A stretch of 64,000 nt of DNA, taken from Geobacter sp. DSM 9736. GTDB taxonomy: Bacteria; Desulfobacterota; Desulfuromonadia; Geobacterales; Geobacteraceae. This document shows positions 8,398 to 17,487 of the stretch, piece by piece. The translations under genes and the position numbers were made by a program. Location of the stretch: contig NZ_LT896716.1 in NCBI RefSeq assembly GCF_900187405.1, forward strand, positions 2,976,753 through 3,040,752, in the 5' to 3' direction. Positions within the stretch are counted from its first letter, which is position 1, and every line of letters begins with the position of its first letter. The notes below the pieces were generated by a model. The model saw nothing but the letters and a program-made list of their open reading frames with translations. It had not been told where the DNA came from and ran no database searches.

Positions 8398-10083
8398 ATG
8401 AAAGGCAGTATGGACGTATTCCCAACTGATTCGACCCTTAAAATAATTCCCCTCGGCGGGCTCGGTGAAATCGGCCTCAACATGGCGCTCTTCGAGTACG
8501 GCGAGGACATCATCATCATCGACTGCGGGCTGATGTTTCCCGAGCCGTACATGCTCGGCATCGACCTTGTCATCCCCGACATATCTTACCTGCTCGAACG
8601 AGCGGACCGGATAAGGGGCCTTTTTCTCACCCACGGCCACGAAGACCACATCGGCGCTATACCCTTCCTGCTCCGGGACATCAACCCCCCAATTTACGGC
8701 ACTGCTCTGACCCTCGGATTCGTCAGGGAGAAGCTGAAGGAATTCAGGCTTGACGAGGATGCCTGCCTGAACGTGGTCCGTCCCCGGCAGAAGGTGCAGG
8801 CCGGATGCTTCGAGGTCGAGTTTATCCGTGTGGCGCATTCGATTGTGGACGGTTGCGGTTTGGCCATCGGCACCCCCGAAGGGGTCGTCATTCACACAGG
8901 CGATTTCAAGATCGACCAGACCCCGGTGGATGGGGAGCTAACGGATCTGGTCACCTTCGCCCGGTACGGGGAGGAGGGGGTCCTTGCCCTCATGTCCGAC
9001 TCGACCAACGTGGAGCGGGAAGGCTACACCCTCTCCGAGAAGCTCGTGGGAGACGCCTTCGACGAGATTTTTCCGCAATGCGGCGGACGCATCATCGTGG
9101 CGGCGTTCTCAAGCAATATACACCGCGTGCAGCAGGTGGTGGACGCCGCCGCCCGATGGCGGAGAAAGGTTCTGCTCAACGGGCGCTCGATGGTGGCCAA
9201 CGTCCAGATCGCCCGGGACCTCGGTTATTTGCGAATACCCGACGACCTGCTCATCGACCTGAGGGACCTTCCCCGGCTGCCGAAGGAGGAGGTGTGCATG
9301 ATCACAACGGGCTCCCAGGGGGAACCGATGAGTGCCCTCACAAGGATTGCGATGGACGACCACAAGCAGATACGGCTTGAGGCGGGAGACACCGTAATCC
9401 TTTCTTCACGGTTCATCCCGGGGAACGAGAGAACCATTTCGGACCTGATCAACCACCTCTACCGACGGGGTGCGGAGGTCTACCACGAAAAGGTGTCGGA
9501 GGTGCACGTGTCGGGGCATGCAAGCCAGGAGGAGCTAAAGCTCATGCTGAACATGGTGCGCCCCAGATACTTCATTCCGGTGCACGGCGAGTACCGTCAT
9601 CTCGTGAAACACGCCCAGCTCGCGCAGAAAGTCGGAATTGGGCGTGACAACTGCATCCTCGCCGTAAACGGTGACGTCATCACCTTCAGCGGAGGGCGGG
9701 GGTGGATAGACGAAGGGATCGAAACAGGCCGTGTTTTCGTCGACGGCAAGGGCATCGGGGATGTAGGGGAAATAGTGCTCAAGGACCGCCGCCATCTTTC
9801 CCAGGACGGCCTGGTTATCGTGATAATAGGGATCAATCAGGCGACGGGCGAAATCATCTACGGGCCGGACATAGTCTCCCGAGGCTTCGTGTTCGAGGAT
9901 GAGAGTCAGGAGTTTCTGGACGAGACGCGAAAGACCGTCCTCGACACGCTGGCTGCCAAGAACGTAGAGGTCCTAGCAGACTGGAACGAGGTGAAGCAGG
10001 AGGTGCGCCGCGTCCTGCGTCGTTTCTTCAACAAGACTCTCGAGCGGCGGCCCGTCATACTGCCGCTTATCCTGGAAATGTAG
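8398..10083 (+). CDS. rnj: Ribonuclease J
   Basis: 561 aa, the usual length. The N-terminal metallo-beta-lactamase domain carries the zinc motif THGHEDHIGA (about residues 77-86), and HTGDFKID supplies another metal ligand. The beta-CASP region contains MSDSTNVEREG, and the conserved HVSGHAS and PVHGEYRH follow. The final 100 residues form the RNase J C-terminal domain. RNase J is a 5'-to-3' exonuclease and endonuclease in RNA maturation and decay. GGAAGG lies seven bases before ATG 8398; ATG 8410 is a second possible start. Its presence in a Gram-negative genome is known among deltaproteobacteria. Confidence 0.95.
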   Translation: MKGSMDVFPTDSTLKIIPLGGLGEIGLNMALFEYGEDIIIIDCGLMFPEPYMLGIDLVIPDISYLLERADRIRGLFLTHGHEDHIGAIPFLLRDINPPIYGTALTLGFVREKLKEFRLDEDACLNVVRPRQKVQAGCFEVEFIRVAHSIVDGCGLAIGTPEGVVIHTGDFKIDQTPVDGELTDLVTFARYGEEGVLALMSDSTNVEREGYTLSEKLVGDAFDEIFPQCGGRIIVAAFSSNIHRVQQVVDAAARWRRKVLLNGRSMVANVQIARDLGYLRIPDDLLIDLRDLPRLPKEEVCMITTGSQGEPMSALTRIAMDDHKQIRLEAGDTVILSSRFIPGNERTISDLINHLYRRGAEVYHEKVSEVHVSGHASQEELKLMLNMVRPRYFIPVHGEYRHLVKHAQLAQKVGIGRDNCILAVNGDVITFSGGRGWIDEGIETGRVFVDGKGIGDVGEIVLKDRRHLSQDGLVIVIIGINQATGEIIYGPDIVSRGFVFEDESQEFLDETRKTVLDTLAAKNVEVLADWNEVKQEVRRVLRRFFNKTLERRPVILPLILEM

Positions 10084-10090
10084 CTGCCAG

Positions 10091-10113
10091 CACCGGCTGG
10101 GTAGCCGCCGGTG
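10091..10113 (+). terminator. Weak hairpin after the RNase J gene
   Basis: CACCGGC (10091-10097) pairs with GCCGGTG (10107-10113) across nine bases and is followed only by AGCTTTA. The poor T-run suggests partial termination, so ftsK may be partly co-transcribed with rnj. Confidence 0.3.
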
Positions 10114-10137
10114 AGCTTTAATACCTCAGAGTGACAT

Positions 10138-12420
10138 ATGGAACCTCAGATCGACAAAAAACATAAGCTTGCAAGCGAGATCAAGGGTATGGGACTTGGT
10201 GCCGCCGGGCTCTTTCTCTTGATCGCCCTCGCTTCATTCCACATCGACGACCTCTCCTTCAACAGTTATTCCTCGGAGACGCAAATCCGCAACTATGGAG
10301 GCTACGTGGGTGCGCAGCTGGCCGACCTGCTCTTCCAGTTATGGGGAGTAGCCGGTTATCTGGTTCCTTTTGCTCTTCTCTACCTGGCATACCGCATGCT
10401 CCGGTTCAAGGAGATCAGGTGGCTTGCATACAAATTTTGCGCATTTATCGGACTTCTGGTAGCGGTCAGTTCCCTGTTCGCCTTCAATATCCAGTTCACG
10501 GAGATCTTTGGGCAGCGGGTTCCCACCGGTGGAGTGGTTGGATTTAAAACCTCCGATATCCTCAAGAGCTATCTGGGGATCAGCGGGGCGCTGTTGCTCC
10601 TGTTGCCGATGCTGGCTGCATCAATCATGGTCCTCTCCCGCTTTTCATTCGTGCTCTACGCCGACTGGTGGATTAACGTCCTCGGCGACCGCTGGGAGAG
10701 ATACCGTGAAAAACGTGCGCTGAACCGTGAGCTTCTCGAGAAGGAACCGCGTCCTGCCGGGGCTGCTGCCCCGGTCATAAAGCCGCTTCCGGTAACGGTA
10801 CCGGTGCCCGAGAAAAAGAAGGAGAAGGAAAAGAAGCGGGAGAACGAGAAGATCGCTCCGGTCCAGGAAGCTTTCGAATTCATCCGGGCAGACGGGTCTT
10901 TCCGGACTCCTCCGCTTTCGCTTCTCGATGCACCGCCGGCGGCCGAGCGGCGGGTGGACCGGGAAGCTCTCACCATGAACGCCCGGCTCCTGGAGAAGAA
11001 GCTGAAGGACTTCGGTGTGGAGGGGGAGGTGGTAGAGATCTGCCCCGGCCCCGTAGTCACCATGTACGAATTCGCCCCCGGCCCCGGGATCAAGGTGAGC
11101 CGCATAGCGGGCCTGGCGGATGACCTCTCAATGGCGCTCCAGGCTCTTTCCATCCGCATTGTCGCTCCCATTCCCGGTAAAGGGGTGGTGGGCATAGAGC
11201 TTCCCAACCGGGACCGGGAGATGGTTGCCCTGAGGGAGATACTTGCTACCGACGAGTTCCATACCGGCAAAATGAAGCTCCCACTCGCTCTCGGGAAGGA
11301 TATCGCAGGCGCCCCGCTGGTCACCGATCTCGCACGGATGCCTCACCTGCTTGTTGCCGGCGCTACCGGAAGCGGCAAGTCCGTTTCAATCAATACGATG
11401 ATCCTGTCGCTTCTCTACACGGCGACGCCCCGCGACGTGCGCATCATCATGGTCGACCCGAAGATGCTTGAACTCTCGGTCTACGAGGGGATCCCCCACC
11501 TTCTTCTTCCGGTAGTCACCAATCCGAAGAAGGCATCGCTCGCCCTTCGCTGGGCCGTGGAGGAGATGGGACGCCGCTACAGGCTTATGGCCGACAAAGG
11601 TGTCCGGAACATCGACTCCTACAACAAGCAGCTGGAGCGGGAGGAGAAGGAGCTTGCCGAGAACCGCGCGCGGGACACGGTGGTGGTGGACGAAGTTGAG
11701 GACCCGACAGATGAGGAAGCTGCTGCAATCGAGGAGTTTCTCGACAAGGAGGAGGAACTGGAGCACGGCCATTTACCATATATAGTGGTAATAGTGGACG
11801 AGCTTGCAGACCTCATGATGGTGGCAGGCAGGGAGATAGAGGAGTCCATCGCCCGTCTGGCCCAGATGGCGCGTGCTGCGGGGATACACCTGATCCTCGC
11901 CACCCAGCGACCCTCGGTGGACGTAATCACGGGCCTCATCAAGGCAAACTTCCCTGCTAGGATATCCTTCCAGGTCTCTTCCAAGACCGACTCGCGGACA
12001 ATCCTCGACTGCAACGGCGCCGAGGCGCTCCTGGGGATGGGAGACATGCTATTCCTCCCCCCGGGAACCGCCAAGCTTATGCGCAGCCACGGCGCCTTCG
12101 TTTCCGATGCGGAGGTGCAACGGGTGGTGGAGTTCCTCAAGAAGCAGGGGAAGCCGGTTTACGACAAGCGCATCCTCGAAATGAAGGAGAGCGATACAAA
12201 AGGGGGAGGCGCCGAGGACGAAGAGGACGACCCCCAATACGATTCCGCCGTGGCCCTTGTTGCCGAGGCGCGCCAGGCTTCCATTTCAATGATCCAGCGC
12301 CGCCTTCGGATCGGCTACAACCGCGCCGCCCGAATCATTGAGAAGATGGAGCAGGAAGGCATCGTCGGCCCCTCCGACGGGACGAGCAAGCCGCGGGAAG
12401 TGTTCATCAACAAGCTGTAG
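10138..12420 (+). CDS. ftsK: DNA translocase FtsK
   Basis: 760 aa, the compact FtsK/SpoIIIE layout. Four transmembrane segments lie in residues about 20-185. A charged linker (a Lys/Glu-rich run near 225-240) leads to the alpha domain, then the RecA-like motor with Walker A GATGSGKS (about residue 407) and Walker [12 protein letters not shown] (about 550). A strongly acidic insert ([19 protein letters not shown]) precedes Walker B. The winged-helix gamma domain (about 695-755, [21 protein letters not shown]) recognises KOPS-type polar DNA sequences. The protein pumps chromosome termini through the division septum and activates XerCD dimer resolution. Confidence 0.96.
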   Translation: MEPQIDKKHKLASEIKGMGLGAAGLFLLIALASFHIDDLSFNSYSSETQIRNYGGYVGAQLADLLFQLWGVAGYLVPFALLYLAYRMLRFKEIRWLAYKFCAFIGLLVAVSSLFAFNIQFTEIFGQRVPTGGVVGFKTSDILKSYLGISGALLLLLPMLAASIMVLSRFSFVLYADWWINVLGDRWERYREKRALNRELLEKEPRPAGAAAPVIKPLPVTVPVPEKKKEKEKKRENEKIAPVQEAFEFIRADGSFRTPPLSLLDAPPAAERRVDREALTMNARLLEKKLKDFGVEGEVVEICPGPVVTMYEFAPGPGIKVSRIAGLADDLSMALQALSIRIVAPIPGKGVVGIELPNRDREMVALREILATDEFHTGKMKLPLALGKDIAGAPLVTDLARMPHLLVAGATGSGKSVSINTMILSLLYTATPRDVRIIMVDPKMLELSVYEGIPHLLLPVVTNPKKASLALRWAVEEMGRRYRLMADKGVRNIDSYNKQLEREEKELAENRARDTVVVDEVEDPTDEEAAAIEEFLDKEEELEHGHLPYIVVIVDELADLMMVAGREIEESIARLAQMARAAGIHLILATQRPSVDVITGLIKANFPARISFQVSSKTDSRTILDCNGAEALLGMGDMLFLPPGTAKLMRSHGAFVSDAEVQRVVEFLKKQGKPVYDKRILEMKESDTKGGGAEDEEDDPQYDSAVALVAEARQASISMIQRRLRIGYNRAARIIEKMEQEGIVGPSDGTSKPREVFINKL

Positions 12421-12434
12421 CTCTGAGGAAGGAC

Positions 12435-12467
12435 AGCCGCCTTTACTCTTGTTCAAGGCGGCTTTTT
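12435..12467 (+). terminator. Intrinsic terminator of ftsK
   Basis: AGCCGCCTT (12435-12443) pairs perfectly with AAGGCGGCT (12455-12463), followed by five T residues. Confidence 0.92.
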
Positions 12468-12572
12468 CAGTAAGGGAGCTGCCCTTGACTTTTCGATGTA
12501 AATAGTGGGTCTGCCTGAGGCTGACAGTTGGACAATCGAATAACTTATGGCTAATCTTGCAACAGGTGCGGC

Positions 12573-12896
12573 ATGAGCGATATATTCAAGCAGGTCCTTC
12601 GGCTGGTTCAAGGAGGGGACGTCAGGGTTTCGGATCACGGCTACGATGAATTGGCTGCTGACGGCCTTTTTGTAAGAGACGTGATCTCATCTTTTGCAGA
12701 TGGCCAGGTGGTCGAGGAGTATCCGGATTACCCCAAAGGCCCATGCATTCTGGTCTTGCAAAAGAATCGTCTGGGAGAGCAAATGCATGTGGTGTGGGAA
12801 ATTCCAAGGGGCACGTTATCTCCGGCTGTGCTCGTCACTGCATACCGGCCAGACCCGGACCGATGGGAGCCGGGTTACCTGAGGAGAAAGAAATGA
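12573..12896 (+). CDS. DUF4258 domain protein, possible toxin of a toxin-antitoxin pair
   Basis: 107 aa. It shows the DUF4258 pattern: an early VRVSDHGYDELAADGL segment with Ser-Asp-His-Gly, then paired strands (GPCILVLQKN, QMHVVWEIPRG) and LVTAYRPDPDRW near the C-terminus. DUF4258 proteins share the small RelE/HigB-like fold and are often found with a small partner gene. Here the stop overlaps the start of a 71-aa gene by four bases. AGGTG lies upstream of ATG 12573. The pair lies directly after the ftsK terminator. Toxin activity is inference from arrangement and fold class. Confidence 0.75.
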   Translation: MSDIFKQVLRLVQGGDVRVSDHGYDELAADGLFVRDVISSFADGQVVEEYPDYPKGPCILVLQKNRLGEQMHVVWEIPRGTLSPAVLVTAYRPDPDRWEPGYLRRKK

Positions 12897-13108
12897 TTAC
12901 GAGACATTGCACAAAGATGGTGCATGAGGGCAATTATGTTGCCGAAGTAGAAGTGGATTTGGTTTTGTCCGACGAAGGATGGTCCCCCTATCTGTCTTTG
13001 GAGGACGCGTACAAACTCGATGATGTTCGGAATGCGCTGAGACATGGCGATGTGAAATCGGCAGCAGCGCTGGCCCGGGTTTATACCCTGACCCCCGTTG
13101 CCATCTGA
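12893..13108 (+). CDS. Small partner protein of the DUF4258 gene (possible antitoxin)
   Basis: 71 aa beginning MITRHCTKMVHEGNYVAEVE. The N-terminal half is predicted beta-rich (YVAEVEVDLVLSD); the second half is helical (LSLEDAYKLDDVRNALRHGD, VKSAAALARVYTL). It lacks the paired CxxC zinc motif of YgiT/MqsA-type antitoxins that often accompany DUF4258 genes. Translation is coupled through ATGA, with AGGAGAAAG just before the start. A longer frame reaches back to 12743 but only overlaps the upstream gene. I do not recognise a named family. Confidence 0.68.
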   Translation: MITRHCTKMVHEGNYVAEVEVDLVLSDEGWSPYLSLEDAYKLDDVRNALRHGDVKSAAALARVYTLTPVAI

Positions 13109-13164
13109 CCCGGCAACTGCCTCTTGTCTCGCGACAGGAGATTGCAGTTGTGGAGGGGGCGGCA

Positions 13165-13412
13165 ATGAGCAGGTCAACACAGATATCGAGGCTCCAACCT
13201 CCGGTCACTGAACTCGTCGGCCGTATCACCTCCATCATCGAGAGCGCCCGCAACCGATCAATATAGTTATGGACAGTGAAATGGTTGCCGCCTTTTGGCA
13301 GGTCGGACGGGAGATTATGGAGGACGAACAGAAGCGGGAGAAGCGCGCCGAGTACGGAAAAGTCGCCTGCTGCCCAAGGCTTGCGACCCATAGAAAACTT
13401 GCCGAACTGTAG
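13165..13412 (+). pseudogene. Decayed 5' fragment of a DUF1016/YhcG-type nuclease gene
   Basis: Frame 1 from ATG 13165 reads MSRSTQISRLQPPVTELVGR, continues to SIIESARNRSI and stops at 13266. The similarity resumes in another frame at 13269 with MDSEMVAAFWQVGREIMEDE, then RAEYGK, before running out and stopping at 13412. Together these match the DUF1016 N-terminal helical domain (ESAR...VDSEMVxxFWxVGRxI...RAEYGK). The C-terminal PD-(D/E)XK nuclease domain is absent. So there is one frameshift and a 3' deletion: a gene remnant. The remaining sequence between 13109 and 13459 shows no other gene. Confidence 0.72.
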
Positions 13413-13459
13413 CGTTAGGCTATAATAAGCAACTCGAACATCGAATCACGAGGAACCTC

Positions 13460-14026
13460 ATGAACGCATCACGTACCGAAGGTCTCGCCCATTTCGCCGT
13501 CACCGTCATCAGCAAGGACCGCCCTGGCATCGTTGCCGATACAGCGGAAGTCCTCTTCCGGCTCGGGTGCAATATCGAGGACTCGAGCTGCACCATGCTC
13601 GGTGGGGATTTTGCGATGATTCTGATAATTTCCCACCGGAAGCCGTTTTCAAAGTCGCTCCTCGTCGAGGAGTTCCGGCGGCTCCACGAGGAGAAGGGGC
13701 TGGCGGCCTTTGTGCGGAAGCTTGCTGACGATGAGGTGCGTTATCGGCAGCCGGAAGGGGAACTCTGCCTTGTTTCCGTCTACGGCTCCGACCAGCCGGG
13801 GATCGTATATCGCGTGACCCGGGAGCTGGCGAACCGCGGGATCAACATAACAGACTTGAATACCAAGCTCGTCGGTACAGAGGAAGAGCCGGTGTACGTA
13901 CTTATGCTCGAAGCGGCCCTGCAGGAAGGTATTTCCGTGGAAGATGTTTCGGCTCTGCTGGAAAATCTGAGGAAGGAGCTTAACGTGGAAATCGGGGTTC
14001 GCAGCATCACCCCTGTTTCTTTCTGA
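13460..14026 (+). CDS. Two-ACT-domain protein, GcvR-like
   Basis: 188 aa made of two ACT domains. The first (about 10-85) starts AVTVISKDRPGIVADTAEVL; the second (about 100-180) starts VSVYGSDQPGIVYRVTREL. Each has the DxPGI ligand-binding turn. This is the architecture of GcvR, the glycine-responsive partner of GcvA in E. coli, but no GcvA or gcv gene lies here, so the ligand is unknown. The gene ends three bases before the peptide deformylase start, so the two are probably one transcript. Confidence 0.85.
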   Translation: MNASRTEGLAHFAVTVISKDRPGIVADTAEVLFRLGCNIEDSSCTMLGGDFAMILIISHRKPFSKSLLVEEFRRLHEEKGLAAFVRKLADDEVRYRQPEGELCLVSVYGSDQPGIVYRVTRELANRGINITDLNTKLVGTEEEPVYVLMLEAALQEGISVEDVSALLENLRKELNVEIGVRSITPVSF

Positions 14027-14030
14027 TACC

Positions 14031-14537
14031 ATGCCTGTCCAGAAGATCCTTCTCTATCCCCATCCGCTTCTTAAAAAGATGGCTCATCCGGTCCCGGAGA
14101 TCGACGGTGAAATATCCGGATTGATCGAGGATCTCCTCGATACCATGCGTGGCGGTCCCGGTTCCGTTGGTGTCGCGGCACCACAGATAGGTGTCTCGCT
14201 GCGGGTCTGCGTCGTGGACGTTTCCAACAGCAAGCTTGGAAAGGAAAACAACCATGGCCTGCTCGTGATGATCAACCCTGAGATAACCGCCAAGGAGGGG
14301 AGTGCAGTGATGCGGGAGGGATGCATGAGCATTCCTGATTACACCGGAGACGTAGAGCGGGCGACGAATATCACCGTTACTTTCAAAGATGCCGCAGGGG
14401 AGGCTCGGATAGTGCACGCCTCAGGGTTCGAGGCAGTGGCAATCCAGCACGAGATGGACCATCTCGATGGAATCCTCTTTCTCGACCGTATCATGTCGCT
14501 CAAAACCGGGTTGTTCAGGCGGAAGAATTACAAGTAG
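14031..14537 (+). CDS. def: Peptide deformylase
   Basis: 168 aa with all three conserved motifs: GVAAPQIG (motif I), EGCMSIP (motif II, metal-ligand Cys) and QHEMDHLDG (motif III, two metal-ligand His and the catalytic Glu). The enzyme removes the N-formyl group from nascent proteins. EGCMS replaces the commoner EGCLS, a conservative change. The stop codon is directly abutted by the stop codon of the convergent hemY gene, with no bases between, so neither gene has room for its own terminator. Confidence 0.96.
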   Translation: MPVQKILLYPHPLLKKMAHPVPEIDGEISGLIEDLLDTMRGGPGSVGVAAPQIGVSLRVCVVDVSNSKLGKENNHGLLVMINPEITAKEGSAVMREGCMSIPDYTGDVERATNITVTFKDAAGEARIVHASGFEAVAIQHEMDHLDGILFLDRIMSLKTGLFRRKNYK

Positions 14538-15947
14538 TCACCTTGTCCTGAGGTACTCCACTGCCTCTTCGGCGGTGCGGTTGGCAGCCGCCACGCAGTC
14601 GTTGAGCCCGATCCCGCGGTACGAGTTGCCGGTCAGGAAAAGACCCCGGTATGGTTTCCCTCGCTCTTCAAGCGCTTCCAGCCGCTTTCCGTGCCCGACG
14701 ACGTACTGAGGTATCGCTTTCTCGTGGCGGAAGATGCGCACGAAATCAGGGGCCGACTTGATCCCCATTATCGTCTGCAGGTCCCCTCTCACCCGATTCG
14801 TCACTTCCTCATCCCCCAGCTTTATATAGTCCGGGAAGCAGGCTCCTCCCATCATACTGCGAAGCAGGACATGGCCTTCAGGCGCCCGATTTTCGAAAAT
14901 GCTGGAATCCCAAAGGGTGCCTAGGGTATTCATTCCTTCTTCTTTGGGAATAAGGTATCCGAAGCCGTTAAGATCATGAGCGATCTTTTCTCTTGCGAAG
15001 CCGAAGCAGACGACGGTCATGGTGGCGTAGGGTATTTCGCGAAGCACAGCGGTTAGATCTGCAGCAGTTTCTGCAAGGAGATCTGCGGTGGCGTAAGCGG
15101 GGGTCGCGAAAATGACGGCATCAGCGTCCAGTTCGCCTTTCTCCGTCAGCAGCCTCCACGGAGCGCTTTCTCCCCGTTGGAGCTTGATGGCGCCCACTCC
15201 CTTCCTGAGAGAAGATGAGCCGACATTTTCGGCTGTTATGTCGGTGAGGGACTGGATGCCGTCCCGGAAGGAGGTGAGAATGCCCCCGGGACCAGCCGCG
15301 CTCGCAACCGCCTTTCCCTCGGCGATCTCCTGCTTCTTTTTCTTTGCTAGTTTCACCATCGCCTTGATCAGGCCGCCATACTCCCTTTCAAGCTCTGCGA
15401 TCCGCGGGAAGCATGATTTCAAAGACATGGTCTCCGGGTTCCCGGCAAAGATCCCGGAAACCATGGGGGCGATCAGTTTGCGAAGTGCCTCGTCACCAAG
15501 CCGCCGCCGGCCGAAGGCGGCCAGAGTCTCATCCACCCCTTCCGGCGCCTTCGGAGCAAAAGGCTCCATGGCCAGGCGGAGCTTTCCAGGCCATGAAATC
15601 AGCTTGCTTTTCAGGAATGACGGACCGTTTTCAGGAAGCCGGTTGAGTATCCCGCCCGAGTAGATGAAACGCTTACGGGCATTGTCGTTGCTGCGTAACA
15701 GAAAGCGGTCTGCACCCAGGTCCCGGCACAGGTCCAGGGTCTGCGGCTTGTTGTCGAGAAAGCCGTTGGGCCCCCATTCACAGAGATACCCTTCCGCCCT
15801 TATGCTCCAAATCTTTCCACCGAGTCGCTCCTCTTTTTCAACGAGGGTAACTTCGATGTCGATGCCGGCGGCCTCAGCTTTCTTTTGCAGCAGGTAGGCG
15901 GTGGACAATCCCGAAATGCCTCCTCCGACCACGACTATTTTTTTCAT
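14538..15947 (-). CDS. hemY: FAD-dependent protoporphyrinogen (or coproporphyrinogen) oxidase
   Basis: 469 aa. A dinucleotide-binding motif (VVVGGGISGLSTAYLL) opens the protein, followed by EKEERLGGKIWS, a substrate region with WGPNGFLDN, and a C-terminal FAD contact (GLFLTGNSYRGIGLNDCV). This is the oxygen-dependent PPO family (also named hemG/cgoX). It oxidises the porphyrinogen to the porphyrin late in haem synthesis. A family that classically uses O2 is notable in an apparent anaerobe; another acceptor may be used. It lies 24 bases downstream of a marR gene and should be co-transcribed with it. The rest of the tetrapyrrole pathway is about 10 kb away. Confidence 0.9.
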   Translation of the reverse strand: MKKIVVVGGGISGLSTAYLLQKKAEAAGIDIEVTLVEKEERLGGKIWSIRAEGYLCEWGPNGFLDNKPQTLDLCRDLGADRFLLRSNDNARKRFIYSGGILNRLPENGPSFLKSKLISWPGKLRLAMEPFAPKAPEGVDETLAAFGRRRLGDEALRKLIAPMVSGIFAGNPETMSLKSCFPRIAELEREYGGLIKAMVKLAKKKKQEIAEGKAVASAAGPGGILTSFRDGIQSLTDITAENVGSSSLRKGVGAIKLQRGESAPWRLLTEKGELDADAVIFATPAYATADLLAETAADLTAVLREIPYATMTVVCFGFAREKIAHDLNGFGYLIPKEEGMNTLGTLWDSSIFENRAPEGHVLLRSMMGGACFPDYIKLGDEEVTNRVRGDLQTIMGIKSAPDFVRIFRHEKAIPQYVVGHGKRLEALEERGKPYRGLFLTGNSYRGIGLNDCVAAANRTAEEAVEYLRTR

Positions 15948-15971
15948 GGTTTTCTCCTTTGGGAGATGCGT

Positions 15972-16409
15972 TTAATCCTGCTTTTCGAGGGACCCCAGAA
16001 CTTCCGCCAGCATTTCAAAAGCCTGCACAAGCCGCTCCTGTTCCACTTCAGGCAGTTTTTCCAGCAGGGTCCTGTAGTTGTCGAGAATACCCCGTTGCAG
16101 TTCCAGGATCACTTCAATACCCTTTTGCGTGGCGAATATCGTTACCTGTCGCCGGTTTTCCTCATCAATGACACGGGTCACGAGCCCTATCTGCACGAGC
16201 CGGTCAACCATCTCGCTGGCAGAACTCATGGCTATGCCCAGTTGGCGGGCGAGCTGGTTCAGTGAACAGCTGTCACTGTCGGAGATTGTCAGCAGCATTT
16301 TGTACTGATTGTAGGTCAGGTCCATCCCCTCATGGACGATGCTGCGTATGCGACTCATGCCGTGCATGATTGCAGGGTACAATTTTGCGATTCGTTCGAT
16401 ATTTTCCAT
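15972..16409 (-). CDS. MarR-family transcriptional regulator
   Basis: 145 aa winged-helix protein. Dimerisation helices flank LTISDSDSCSLNQLARQLGI, the recognition helix SSASEMVDRLVQIGLVTR, and a wing DEENRRQVTIFATQKG. MarR proteins usually repress their own operon and release DNA on binding a small ligand or after oxidation. The hemY gene follows, so control of a porphyrinogen oxidase is likely. The promoter upstream contains a symmetric 31-bp dyad over the -10 box, the expected position for autorepression. Confidence 0.92.
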   Translation of the reverse strand: MENIERIAKLYPAIMHGMSRIRSIVHEGMDLTYNQYKMLLTISDSDSCSLNQLARQLGIAMSSASEMVDRLVQIGLVTRVIDEENRRQVTIFATQKGIEVILELQRGILDNYRTLLEKLPEVEQERLVQAFEMLAEVLGSLEKQD

Positions 16410-16420
16410 AAAAAACCTTT

Positions 16421-16463
16421 GTTCGGGTTCCTAAATATTAGACTTTCGAACAGTAAGTGTCAA
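16421..16463 (-). promoter_or_regulatory. marR-hemY promoter with overlapping MarR-type operator
   Basis: On the minus strand, TTGACA (complement of 16458-16463), a 17-base spacer and TAATAT (complement of 16435-16440) form a near-consensus promoter. Over it lies a symmetric dyad at 16421-16451: GTTCG, 5 bases, CTAA, ATA, TTAG, 5 bases, CGAAC. Confidence 0.82.
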
Positions 16464-16480
16464 GAAGGTAATGCCTGCGG

Positions 16481-16509
16481 TTGACAATGTGAGGATGAGC
16501 CATTACATT
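16481..16509 (+). promoter_or_regulatory. Sigma-70-type promoter of the J-protein gene
   Basis: TTGACA (16481-16486), 17 bases, TACATT (16504-16509), 26 bases before ATG 16535. It is divergent from the marR promoter, whose -35 box is only 17 bases away. Confidence 0.7.
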
Positions 16510-16534
16510 CATCACGTGAAAGGAGAGGATGGCC

Positions 16535-17431
16535 ATGGCTCCCAAAGACTACTACCAGCTGCTTGGGCTCAAGAAAGGAGCTTCGGCGGAAGAAATAAAG
16601 AAGGCTTACCGTAAGCTGGCGGTGAAGTACCATCCGGACAAGAATCCGGGGAACAAGGAAGCGGAGGAGCGCTTCAAGGAGATCAACGAGGCGTATGCGG
16701 TCCTCTCAGACCCCCAGAAGAAGGAGCAGTACGATCAGTTCGGATCGGCGGGGTTCCACCAGAGATACTCCCAGGAGGACATCTTTAGAGGGTTCGATGT
16801 GGGGGACATCTTCAAGGATATGGGGTTCGGTACGGACGATATCTTCTCGCGCATTTTCGGGGGGGGCGGTGGATTCCAGCAACGTGGCGGCTTCGGTTTC
16901 GGTGGAAGAAGGAAAGGTGAAGACTTCAGCATGGAAGTCTCGATTCCGTTGCGTGATGCATTTACCGGGTGCGAAAAGCGGGTCGCTTTTAGGCGTAACG
17001 GCAGTCGCGAGGAGCTGTCAGTCAAGATTCCAGCCGGAGTTGACACCGGTTCCCGACTCCGGATTCCTGGCAAGGGTGGAGAGGGAGCAGGAGGGGGGGC
17101 GACAGGCGATCTCTTCCTTGACATCAGGGTAACACCTGATCCTCTTTTTGCCCGTGAGGGGGACGACCTTGTAGTTGAACGGCGAATAAGGTTTTCCGAA
17201 GCTGCCCTGGGGACTACCGTAGAGGTGCCTACAATGGAGGGGACGAAGCGCATCAAAGTGCCGGCCGGGATTCAGCCGGGTACCAAGATACGCCTTAAAG
17301 GCTTCGGATTTCCTCATATGGGGAAACAGGGAAGGGGAGACCTTTTTGTCAGGATCGGAATTGGTGTTCCGGAACAGTTGACCGCCCCGCAGCGTGAACT
17401 GCTGGAGGAACTCGCCAGGAAAGGGCTGTAA
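16535..17431 (+). CDS. cbpA: CbpA-like DnaJ-family co-chaperone (type II J-protein)
   Basis: About 298 aa. The J domain (residues 3-70) contains YHPDKNPGN, with the HPD tripeptide that stimulates DnaK ATPase activity. A Gly/Phe-rich segment ([17 protein letters not shown]) and two C-terminal substrate-binding beta domains follow. There is no CxxCxGxG zinc finger, so it is a type II J-protein rather than DnaJ itself. ATG 16535 has AGGAG nine bases upstream; ATG 16529 is only three bases from it. No dnaK or grpE is nearby. Confidence 0.9.
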   Translation: MAPKDYYQLLGLKKGASAEEIKKAYRKLAVKYHPDKNPGNKEAEERFKEINEAYAVLSDPQKKEQYDQFGSAGFHQRYSQEDIFRGFDVGDIFKDMGFGTDDIFSRIFGGGGGFQQRGGFGFGGRRKGEDFSMEVSIPLRDAFTGCEKRVAFRRNGSREELSVKIPAGVDTGSRLRIPGKGGEGAGGGATGDLFLDIRVTPDPLFAREGDDLVVERRIRFSEAALGTTVEVPTMEGTKRIKVPAGIQPGTKIRLKGFGFPHMGKQGRGDLFVRIGIGVPEQLTAPQRELLEELARKGL

Positions 17432-17465
17432 AAAAAGGGAGGAGCCTGTCGCCCCTCCCTTTCTT
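17432..17465. terminator. Bidirectional terminator between cbpA and the SurA-like gene
   Basis: AAAGGGAGG (17434-17442) pairs with CCTCCCTTT (17454-17462). It has A residues on the left and T residues on the right, so it can serve both convergent genes. Confidence 0.85.
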
Positions 17466-17487
17466 GTGCCCATGTCTGCCAGCTGCT

